Shown piece by piece: positions 1 through 5,757 of a stretch of DNA of 10,593 nt. The stretch is from Streptosporangiaceae bacterium (GTDB lineage: Bacteria > Actinomycetota > Actinomycetes > Streptosporangiales > Streptosporangiaceae). The notes beneath the pieces were generated by a model. It was not told the origin of the DNA. It made no database searches and saw nothing but the letters and a program-made list of their open reading frames with translations. Both the position numbers and the translations under genes were made by a program. The stretch is taken from contig JASHSO010000513.1 in assembly GCA_030038715.1 (NCBI GenBank), positions 1 to 10,593 on the forward strand, written 5' to 3'. Each line of letters opens with the position of its first letter. Position 1 is the stretch's first letter.

Positions 1-58
1 CCCCTGTGCTGAGGATTTAGTGACTGTGGCGAGCGATCAGCGGTGAGAGCATGGTGCA

Positions 59-550
59 GTGCTCAGTTACCGCATAAGGCCAGCCACTGCCGTAGACGTC
101 GAGTTTCTGGTCGACGTGGTCATCGAGGCAACCCGGGCTCAGGGCCGTCTGCCCAACGACTTCGACGAGCCGCATTGGCGCACTGATTTCGGTGAGACGA
201 CGATGGAGCAAGTCCGCGGCGCGGTCCCCGGCAGCACTACTAGCGTGGTCGAGGTCGGTGACGAGCGTGTCGGCCGATTGCGGATCACCCGCACCGCCGA
301 GAGTATCGAGCTGAGCGGCATCCAGCTGCGTCCGGTTTTCCAGCGCCGTGGCATCGGCACCGCGATCATCGAGGACCTCAAGGCCCAGGCAGCTGCAGTC
401 GGCATCCCCCTCGACCTTGGCGTCGAGAAAGACAACCCTGATGCTCGCAAGCTGTACGAACGTCTGGGATTCGTCCGGGTAAGCGAGACGGGGCAGGAAT
501 ACAGGCTCCGATGGAGTCCGCGGCTCGATACCGGCAGCCCGCCGTCATGA
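59..550 (+). CDS. GNAT family N-acetyltransferase
   Basis: Encodes 163 residues that fit a complete GNAT (Gcn5-related) acetyltransferase, which moves acetyl from acetyl-CoA to an amine; the substrate cannot be read from sequence. The acetyl-CoA pyrophosphate loop is visible as QRRGIGTA (residues 95-102, Q/RxxGxG/A form), preceded by strand SGIQLRPVF. Motif B follows as NPDARKLYERLGF (126-138), with the Asn and Tyr typical of the family. The N-terminal RIRPATAVDVEFL is the usual opening strand and helix. The start is GTG 59: an in-frame TGA at 44-46 excludes anything longer, and the ATG at 51 is in another frame and stops quickly. The Shine-Dalgarno is weak (GGTGAG, 42-47). The gene stands alone and converges on the CocE-like hydrolase 56 bp away. 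Family is secure; the biological role is unknown. Confidence 0.93.
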   Translation: MLSYRIRPATAVDVEFLVDVVIEATRAQGRLPNDFDEPHWRTDFGETTMEQVRGAVPGSTTSVVEVGDERVGRLRITRTAESIELSGIQLRPVFQRRGIGTAIIEDLKAQAAAVGIPLDLGVEKDNPDARKLYERLGFVRVSETGQEYRLRWSPRLDTGSPPS

Positions 551-585
551 GGTGCGGCCGCATTGCCACGACCTCTCGGCGCACC
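551..585. terminator. Possible weak hairpin between convergent genes
   Basis: GGTGCG (551-556) and CCG (558-560) can pair with CGG (577-579) and CGCACC (580-585), giving nine pairs with one bulged G and a 16-nt loop, immediately after the GNAT stop codon. There is no T-tract. It lies in the only gap between the two convergent genes, so it could end either transcript, but the structure is poor compared with the hairpins near 4650. Confidence 0.3.
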
Positions 586-606
586 AGGCAGCATCGAAAG
601 TACAGC

Positions 607-2595
607 TCAGTGCCCATCGCGCGGGTAGCGGTGCTCCCAGCTGCGCTCGCGGATCATTACGCCGTCTTGTCGCAGTTCCCTGCGGAACCGGTAGCGCAGC
701 GATCTCTCGTCGCCATCCACGTCCAGCACGGAACAGAGGCTGAGCAGCCGGCCCGGCAAGTGAACTTCGGTGCGGGCCTCGCCGTGCGCCGATGCTCGGG
801 CCGGGTCGTCGTCGCGAACGTCATAGCGCATGTACTCCTCGTCCGTCACCTGTCCCCAGCTGAACTGCGTCCCGCTGGCGCCGCGCCACCAGATCGAGGC
901 CGCACCCGTGTCGTCGCGGAGCAGGTTCCAGCGGGCGGGGACCATCTCGCCCCAGGACTGGACTCCGGGAGGCAGCTCAGCAGGCTCGGGTGGGCCGAAC
1001 GCCGGCTCCTCCCGCATGGCCGGTGGTATGACCGGCAGCGCCAGCCGGGTGTGGGCCGGGCCGAGTAGGACCGTCGCTGTGGCCTGAGCCGGCGTCGGCC
1101 AGGTCATCGGCCACATTGCGTTGGACAGCGCGAGCCGGATGCGGTGGCCACGGGGGAAGACCCACGAGGTGACGTGCAGTTCCAGCCGCAGCGCCGAGGC
1201 TGCGCCGGGAGACTGGACGGTCGGCACCGGCTCGGCGGCGGCGGCGGGCAGCGAGCCTGGGTCGCGCATAGGGTCGGGCTGGCCCGACCTGCCGCCGCCC
1301 GTGACGAGCGTAACCTCGCCGTCGGGCGCTACATCGCACAGCCTGCCGAACCAGTGCAGCGGCTCGGCGTCCGCGTGGCAGGCCATCTCGACCGCCGGAA
1401 AGCCGAGGATCTCAATGTCGTCCTCGAGCTGGGCGGTATCGAAGACCATGCTGTAGGAGTCCGCGTCACGCTGGTCGGTAGTGAGCTCGCCCCACCAGTT
1501 GCCCGCCTGCGCCCCGGCCGACGGCACGTACCGCAGTGACACGGACCCGTCCGGCGGCGGTGCGGCAGACAGGTTCCGTTCCGGGCCGCAATACCACACC
1601 TGGTAGACGGTTCGCTCGGGCGGCAGTGCCGTCTCTGTCCGCCACCGCCCAGGTATCTCGGCCAGGCCGAGGTCCGGCGGGTGCCAGTGCCGCACGTAAA
1701 CGGTGACGGGCGGCTCGGCCATGATTCCGTTGTCCGCGCCTTTGAGCCAGTGATCCCACCACCGCACCGCTTCCGCTCGCCACTCGATCTTCGGCCCCGG
1801 TGCGGCATTATGAGGGAACGAGTGGTTCCACGGGCCGATCAGCGCCTTCACGGGCGCGGGGACCCGGGCGAGCATCCTGGGCACCGAGTCCCGGTAGCCG
1901 TCCAGCCAGCCCCCTATCAGGAACGCAGGAAGCGTGAGCCGGCCGTAGTCGGGCCGCAACGACCCGCGACGCCAGTATGGCCCGTCGCGCTGCTGGCCGA
2001 GCCAGGTCGCCAGCCACGGCGGAGAGTCGAACCGCCGGGTCAGCGTGTGCTCGTCCACACTGAAGTCCGGGGCCGGCGGCAGCGCGTTGATGTGGTCGAT
2101 CATCAGCGCGTACTCGTCGATGTGCAGCAGCCCATCGATGTAGTGCACGTCGTCGTGGAACAGGTCGTCGGACGCGTCCACCGCGATAATCGCCTTCAGC
2201 GCCGGCGGCCGGCGTAGCGCGACCTGGATCGCGTTGAACCCGCCCCACGAGATTCCCCACATCCCAACGGCACCCGAGCACCACGGCTGAACTGCGAGCC
2301 AGGCGATCACGTCCTCGGCGTCGCGCTGCTCCTGCTCGGTGTACTCGCCGCCAGGCCGTTCGCCGTCGCTGGCGCCGGTGCCGCGGATATCCACCCTTGC
2401 GCCCGCGTACCCCCGGCGGGCCAGGTACGAATACAGCTCGTAGTCGCGGGCCGCCATCGCGTCGTCCTTGCGGTATGGCAAGTACTCAAGCAACGCCGGC
2501 ACCGGGCCGGAGACTCCTTCAGGCAAGTACAGGGTGACCGCGAGCTCGATGCCGTCCCGCATCGGAATCCGGGCGGGTAGCAGCTGGACCGTCAC
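607..2595 (-). CDS. CocE/NonD family hydrolase (X-Pro dipeptidyl-peptidase S15-like)
   Basis: A 662-residue alpha/beta hydrolase of the CocE/NonD, S15-like group, whose members cleave esters (cocaine esterase), acyl-amides or X-Pro peptides using a Ser-Asp-His triad. The nucleophile elbow is GMWGISWGGF (111-120), giving Ser116. Asp232 in GGWLDGYRDS and His258 in GPWNHSF complete the triad, with spacing close to CocE. The N-terminal MRDGIELAVTLYLP and GYAGARVDIRGTGAS blocks are typical. Residues from about 320 match the C-terminal jelly-roll (PepX_C-like), for example HVTSWVFPRGHRIRLALSNA. No signal peptide is apparent, so it is likely cytoplasmic. The start is GTG 2595 with a weak ribosome site; Met12 is too close to the first strand to be likelier. 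It follows the transporter gene by 31 bp on the same strand and is probably co-transcribed. The substrate is not predictable. Confidence 0.93.
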   Translation of the reverse strand: MTVQLLPARIPMRDGIELAVTLYLPEGVSGPVPALLEYLPYRKDDAMAARDYELYSYLARRGYAGARVDIRGTGASDGERPGGEYTEQEQRDAEDVIAWLAVQPWCSGAVGMWGISWGGFNAIQVALRRPPALKAIIAVDASDDLFHDDVHYIDGLLHIDEYALMIDHINALPPAPDFSVDEHTLTRRFDSPPWLATWLGQQRDGPYWRRGSLRPDYGRLTLPAFLIGGWLDGYRDSVPRMLARVPAPVKALIGPWNHSFPHNAAPGPKIEWRAEAVRWWDHWLKGADNGIMAEPPVTVYVRHWHPPDLGLAEIPGRWRTETALPPERTVYQVWYCGPERNLSAAPPPDGSVSLRYVPSAGAQAGNWWGELTTDQRDADSYSMVFDTAQLEDDIEILGFPAVEMACHADAEPLHWFGRLCDVAPDGEVTLVTGGGRSGQPDPMRDPGSLPAAAAEPVPTVQSPGAASALRLELHVTSWVFPRGHRIRLALSNAMWPMTWPTPAQATATVLLGPAHTRLALPVIPPAMREEPAFGPPEPAELPPGVQSWGEMVPARWNLLRDDTGAASIWWRGASGTQFSWGQVTDEEYMRYDVRDDDPARASAHGEARTEVHLPGRLLSLCSVLDVDGDERSLRYRFRRELRQDGVMIRERSWEHRYPRDGH

Positions 2596-2626
2596 GGCTC
2601 GCTCGGCGACTGGCGCTCGGCCGGCC

Positions 2627-3550
2627 CTACGACTGCTCGACGGCCGGCGTGCCGCCCGCTACCTCGATAGCGGCTCCAGGGTCATCCTCGCCGTCTATCA
2701 GATGGCTGTGACTCAGCGTCGTGACGCCGACGACCAGCAGCGCGAGGGCAAGCGCCTCACCGGCAAGGCTCACGGTGCCCGCTTGCATGTGCTCACCGAA
2801 CAGGAACATGCCGAGCAGCGTGGCGGCCAGCGGATCGAGAATCGTGAACCCGGGCTGCGATGCGGCCAGCGGGCCGGCGGCCAGAGCATGCGAAGCCAGC
2901 AGCAGGCTCGCCGCCCCTACCCCGACGAGGACGTAGATGCTCCAGTTGGAGAAGATCGCTTCGACGCCGCCACCCAGGTGTGAGCTGAACTCCTTGATCA
3001 CGGCCGCAACGAAGCCCCAGGAGATGCCCGTGGCAGCGCCCAGCACGGCCGTGCGCAGCGGCACCGATGCCGGTGCCAAGCGATACAGCCCGAACGCCAG
3101 CGCAAGGCCGGCCAGAACGACCGCAAGCGTCGCCAGCCCGGCCAGCACCCACAACGAGCCCGGGGCGCGTTGGCGTCCGCCAGACGGCGAGGCGGCCAGC
3201 AGGAACAGCGCCAGCCCGGCTGACATGGCGAGCGCAGCCAGCCAGTCCCGCCTCCGCACCCGCCTGGAACCCAGGATTGCCATATACCCGAAGACGAAAA
3301 GCAGCTCCATTGCGAGGATCGGCTGGACCAAGGCCAGCGGCCCGTAATGCAGGGCCGTCAGCTGGAAGCCGAAGCCCAGGATCATGCTCGCCAGCCCCGC
3401 TAGCCAGACCGGGCGGCGAGCAAGCCGGAACACGAGCATGAGATCGAGCTTGGCCGGCGTTGCGGTGCTCCGGGCGCCGAGGCGCTGGCACACTGACGAC
3501 GTGGCAGTACACAGGCTGGCTGCCACCGCCAGCAGGATGGCCTTATCCAT
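2627..3550 (-). CDS. DMT-superfamily (EamA/NIPA-like) membrane transporter
   Basis: A 307-residue, strongly hydrophobic protein with nine or ten predicted membrane helices (roughly 4-22, 49-67, 72-94, 104-121, 132-154, 165-186, 201-222, 224-250, 258-280). The layout is that of the drug/metabolite transporter superfamily. The early segment GFGFQLTALHYGPLALVQP (59-77) resembles the NIPA-like branch (GFxxxxxAxxxxPxxLVxP), and SQPGFTILDPLAATLLGMFLFGE (231-253) resembles the matching block in the second half. NIPA proteins in eukaryotes move Mg2+; for actinobacterial relatives the cargo is generally unknown and metabolite export is equally possible. ATG 3550 is preceded by GGAGCAAAAGGCG. The short tail from about 283 is acidic and soluble. 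It lies upstream of, and probably in an operon with, the CocE-like hydrolase, so a shared substrate is an inference worth holding loosely. Confidence 0.87.
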   Translation of the reverse strand: MDKAILLAVAASLCTATSSVCQRLGARSTATPAKLDLMLVFRLARRPVWLAGLASMILGFGFQLTALHYGPLALVQPILAMELLFVFGYMAILGSRRVRRRDWLAALAMSAGLALFLLAASPSGGRQRAPGSLWVLAGLATLAVVLAGLALAFGLYRLAPASVPLRTAVLGAATGISWGFVAAVIKEFSSHLGGGVEAIFSNWSIYVLVGVGAASLLLASHALAAGPLAASQPGFTILDPLAATLLGMFLFGEHMQAGTVSLAGEALALALLVVGVTTLSHSHLIDGEDDPGAAIEVAGGTPAVEQS

Positions 3551-3579
3551 CGCCTTTTGCTCCGCTTCCCCTGGAGCAC

Positions 3580-3609
3580 ATCATTCTCGCCACGTTGTGC
3601 AGCAATCAA
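3580..3609 (-). promoter_or_regulatory. Candidate promoter of the transporter-hydrolase pair
   Basis: On the minus strand TTGATT (3609-3604) and AATGAT (3585-3580) are 18 bp apart and match the -35 and -10 consensus at four of six positions each. A start near 3573 would give a leader of about 23 nt before ATG 3550. Such hexamers arise by chance, so this is a suggestion only. Confidence 0.33.
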
Positions 3610-3751
3610 GAGGCCCTGCTTATGCCACCTACGGCTACCCGCACACGCCACGGCCAACCGCGCCGTTCTGTTTAGCACGTGTGCAGGCTGGCCAGGGCTG
3701 AGTCCGGAGAAATCCAGGTCGCGACGAAGACCCGCGCACCACAGCGAGAAC

Positions 3752-3805
3752 CCGGCTATGAGGGGGAAGCCGGCTATCAGGCGGAAGCCGGCTATGAGCG
3801 AAAAA
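3752..3805. repeat. Three tandem 18-bp repeats
   Basis: Three head-to-tail units start at 3752, 3770 and 3788, each opening CCGGCTAT(G/C)AG. Units 1 and 2 differ at two positions (CCGGCTATGAGGGGGAAG and CCGGCTATCAGGCGGAAG); unit 3 decays to an A-rich end. A partial fourth match (TCCGGC) follows. The CCGG boxes at unit borders are self-complementary, so neighbouring units can form short hairpins. The period is a multiple of three, so any frame across it stays open, but no gene is supported here. Confidence 0.82.
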
Positions 3806-3858
3806 TCCGGCAGCATCGGCTAGGTGACGCTCGCGGGTCCGGCCGCCTAGCAGCAGGG

Positions 3859-3890
3859 CGTTGGTCCCGGCGAAGTCGCACCGTTGGTCC
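3859..3890. repeat. Direct repeat CGTTGGTCC x2, 23 bp apart
   Basis: CGTTGGTCC occurs at 3859-3867 and again at 3882-3890, about 110-140 bp before the doxX start. The 23-bp offset is close to two helical turns, so a regulator could bind both on one face of the DNA. No known operator was recognised, and a nine-base repeat in GC-rich DNA may be chance. Confidence 0.35.
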
Positions 3891-3984
3891 TGCGCAGCCG
3901 AGCCGTCCGGCCGTGTTGGCGCATCGGCTTCCGGACGCACCCTGGATACAGAGCCCGCGGGAACCGGGCACAGAGCGAAGGAAG

Positions 3985-3991
3985 AAGGAAG
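3985..3991 (+). promoter_or_regulatory. Shine-Dalgarno of doxX (decides the start)
   Basis: The purine run GAAGGAAGAAGGAAG (3977-3991) includes AAGGA at 3985-3989, nine bases before ATG 3999. In-frame candidate starts upstream, such as GTG-type codons near 3861, have no such site and would add a Ser/Arg-rich leader unlike the family, so ATG 3999 is chosen. Confidence 0.75.
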
Positions 3992-3998
3992 CATTCCG

Positions 3999-4601
3999 AT
4001 GAGCAGCGCACTTGAGTTTCTCGGAGAGCCGTCGAAGCGCAGCAACCTGCGCGTGTGGGACTGGCTGAAGGAATCCAAGATCATGGCGCTTGGCTGGACT
4101 GCGATGCGGGTCTGGCTCGGGGCCATGTGGATTCAGGCGGGCTCGGCCAAGCTGTGGGGCGCGGAGAACCCAGCCTTCCTGCACAACAACGGAGCCGGGG
4201 TCGCGGGCTTTGCCGCCCACGGCGTCCCGGCGTACAGCTGGTGGGGCACCTTCCTGCACAGCTTCGTGGTCCCGAACTCCGGCTGGATCGCCATCCTCGT
4301 GGCGGTCGCTGAGTTCTCCGTCGGCGTCGCGCTGGTGGCCGGCTGCTTTACCCGAGTGGCAGCCCTCGGCAGCCTGGGGCTGCTGTTCACCTACGTGATG
4401 TCCGGCACGGCAAGCGTCTGCGCGTTCTACGCGCTGTTCGCGATCGTGATCCTGGTCATGTGGCGCACCTCAAGCTGGCTGGGCGTCGACGGCCTAGTGG
4501 CCAGTTACCGGCAGCACCACAAGGGCGAGCACGCGGCCATCCACTTCCCCTGGGGGAAGGGCGCGGCCGGGACCGTGCGGCCCGTCCACCGGGCCGCATA
4601 G
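3999..4601 (+). CDS. DoxX-family integral membrane protein
   Basis: A 200-residue membrane protein of the DoxX/DoxD-like family. Founding members are the small subunit of archaeal thiosulfate:quinone oxidoreductase (DoxD) and an actinobacterial DoxX in a membrane complex for redox or thiol stress; the role of most members is not established. Four helices are visible at about 29-47, 96-115, 119-136 and 140-157. Family marks are the RVWLGAMWIQAGSAKLWG block (37-54; wlxaGxxKl), AEFSVGVALVAGCFTRVAAL (104-123; E at 105, GlaLxxGxxTR) and the small-residue MSGTAS turn (134-139). The C-terminus from about 165 is soluble and His/Lys-rich. The start is set by a strong ribosome site at 3985. It is monocistronic, diverges from the transporter, and ends 28 bp before a long hairpin. 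Confidence 0.86.
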   Translation: MSSALEFLGEPSKRSNLRVWDWLKESKIMALGWTAMRVWLGAMWIQAGSAKLWGAENPAFLHNNGAGVAGFAAHGVPAYSWWGTFLHSFVVPNSGWIAILVAVAEFSVGVALVAGCFTRVAALGSLGLLFTYVMSGTASVCAFYALFAIVILVMWRTSSWLGVDGLVASYRQHHKGEHAAIHFPWGKGAAGTVRPVHRAA

Positions 4602-4628
4602 ACGGTCCGCTTCCTCGGCCGGGTCCCA

Positions 4629-4666
4629 GCGTGAGGCGGGCCTGCGACAGCAGGCCCGCCTCACGC
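4629..4666 (+). terminator. Strong GC hairpin terminator after doxX
   Basis: A perfect 17-bp inverted repeat: GCGTGAGGCGGGCCTGC (4629-4645) pairs with 4650-4666 around a GACA loop, 28 bp after the doxX stop. No T-run follows, which is usual for actinobacterial hairpins of this kind. It could act on transcripts from either side. Confidence 0.82.
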
Positions 4667-4711
4667 CTGTCTCGGGACAACTCCGGACCTGCGGCGGCTC
4701 GGGTACAGCCA

Positions 4712-4742
4712 TCGCCGCCGCCCTTCTGCAGGGCGGCGGCGA
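4712..4742 (-). terminator. GC hairpin terminator after dhaK
   Basis: TCGCCGCCGCCCT (4712-4724) and AGGGCGGCGGCGA (4730-4742) form a perfect 13-bp stem with a 5-nt loop (TCTGC). It starts 19 bp past the dhaK stop on the minus strand and has no T-tract. Together with the hairpin at 4629-4666 it insulates the convergent doxX and dha transcripts. Confidence 0.77.
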
Positions 4743-4761
4743 CAGCACTCCCCTCCCCCGG

Positions 4762-5757
4762 TCAGAACGTCCTGATGGCGACCTGCGCCGGAGCGGCCAG
4801 CAGCTCGGTTATCTCGTCGTCCAGGCGGCTCAGAGTGATCGACGTCCCCGCCATGTCCAAGGACGTGCAGTACTCCCCGACGTAGTTACGCCGGACGTTG
4901 ATGCCCCGCTTAGTCAGCTGCTCGTGCGCGTAGCCGTACAGCAAGTACAGCTCGCTGATCGGCGTGCCGCCGAGCCCGTTGATCATCAAGGCGACCTCGT
5001 CGCCCTGGCTGAAGGGCAGGTCGCTGACGACCGCCTCCAGCAGTTCATCGACGATCGCGTTGGCGCTGGCCAGCTTTTCGCGGCGGCGCCCGGGCTCGCC
5101 GTGGATCCCGACCCCCATCTCCATCTCGTCCTCGCCGAGCTCGAACAGCGGTGAGCCCTTGGCGGGCGGAGTGCACGAGGTCAGCGCCATGCCCATCGTC
5201 CTAGTCACCGAGTTGACCTTGTTGCCGATCCTGAGCAGCTCGTCCAGGTCGGCGCCTCGTTCGGAAGCGGCACCGACAGCCTTGATCACGAAGAAGTTGC
5301 CAGCCACGCCGCGGCGGCCGACCGTGTAGGTGGAGTCCTTCACGGCCACGTCGTCATCCACGATCAGCGTTCCTATTGTCACGCCGTCGGCCTCGGCCAT
5401 CTCACGGCCCATATCGAAGGCCATCCGGTCGCCTGTGTAGTTGTTGATGATGTGCAGGACGCCTTTCGCCGAGTTCAGCAGTTTGCTGGTCTCGAGCACG
5501 TAGTCCATGGGCGGGGCGGCGAAAACGTCGCCCGGGCAGGCAGCGTCCAGCATGCCCTTGCCGACGATCATCACGTGCGCGGGCTCGTGGCCCGAGCCCG
5601 ATCCTTGAACGATCGACACCTTGTCGTCGCTGGGCGCGTCGGAACGCATGATCAGGTTGTACTCCGGCACGTACTTGAGCGTGCCGGGGTTGGCCAGCGC
5701 GATGCCCTTGAGCATCTCCGCCACGAACTGCTGAGGGTCGTTAACGAACTTCTTCAT
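4762..5757 (-). CDS. dhaK: Dihydroxyacetone kinase, substrate-binding subunit DhaK
   Basis: A 331-residue, full-length DhaK. The subunit binds dihydroxyacetone as a covalent hemiaminal on a histidine and is phosphorylated with DhaL to give dihydroxyacetone phosphate in the cytoplasm. Visible signatures are GSGSGHEPAH (52-61, with His57), NNYTGDRMAFDMG (105-117, with Asp110, equivalent to E. coli Asp109) and GIHGEPGRRR (217-226, with His219, the covalent histidine, E. coli His230). MINGLGGTP (258-266) also matches. All catalytic residues are present. ATG 5757 overlaps the 3' end of the HAD-DhaL gene by 17 bp and has an excellent GGAGGT eight bases upstream, so it is the last gene of the aldolase/HAD-DhaL/DhaK operon. 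The true sugar may be DHA or a C4 ketose, since erythrulose kinases belong to the same family. Confidence 0.96.
   Translation of the reverse strand: MKKFVNDPQQFVAEMLKGIALANPGTLKYVPEYNLIMRSDAPSDDKVSIVQGSGSGHEPAHVMIVGKGMLDAACPGDVFAAPPMDYVLETSKLLNSAKGVLHIINNYTGDRMAFDMGREMAEADGVTIGTLIVDDDVAVKDSTYTVGRRGVAGNFFVIKAVGAASERGADLDELLRIGNKVNSVTRTMGMALTSCTPPAKGSPLFELGEDEMEMGVGIHGEPGRRREKLASANAIVDELLEAVVSDLPFSQGDEVALMINGLGGTPISELYLLYGYAHEQLTKRGINVRRNYVGEYCTSLDMAGTSITLSRLDDEITELLAAPAQVAIRTF

Larger units (their letters stand above)
3551..3998. other. Divergent intergenic region (448 bp) without a convincing gene
   Basis: This spacer separates the minus-strand transporter from the plus-strand doxX. It should hold both promoters. 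Structures seen are a candidate transporter promoter (3580-3609), a CACGTG (3676-3681), three 18-bp tandem repeats (3752-3805) and a direct pair of CGTTGGTCC (3859-3867 and 3882-3890). Open frames cross it, but their products are Arg/Pro/Ser-rich, lack ribosome sites and resemble antisense shadows of GC-rich DNA. No riboswitch or known RNA fold was recognised. Confidence 0.6.

Noticed and set aside
3551..3700. Riboswitch (for example an Mg-sensing M-box) ahead of the NIPA-like transporter.
   Set aside because: No conserved core or stem set could be recognised, and the best promoter guess leaves a leader of only about 23 nt.
3400..3816. Minus-strand frame with LIAGF repeats at its N-terminus.
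   Set aside because: The repeats are just the 18-bp DNA repeat read in one frame, and the rest lies antisense or out of frame over the transporter gene.
3861..3998. 46-codon N-terminal extension of the DoxX protein.
   Set aside because: Composition is Ser/Arg/Gly-rich, no homology is apparent, and the ribosome site at 3985-3991 fits ATG 3999.
3679..4002. Plus-strand open frame across the 18-bp repeats whose TGA overlaps the doxX ATG (ATGA).
   Set aside because: The overlap looks like translational coupling, but the GTG start has no ribosome site, the product is Arg/Ser/Pro-rich without a fold-like pattern, and the strong purine run before 3999 already serves doxX.
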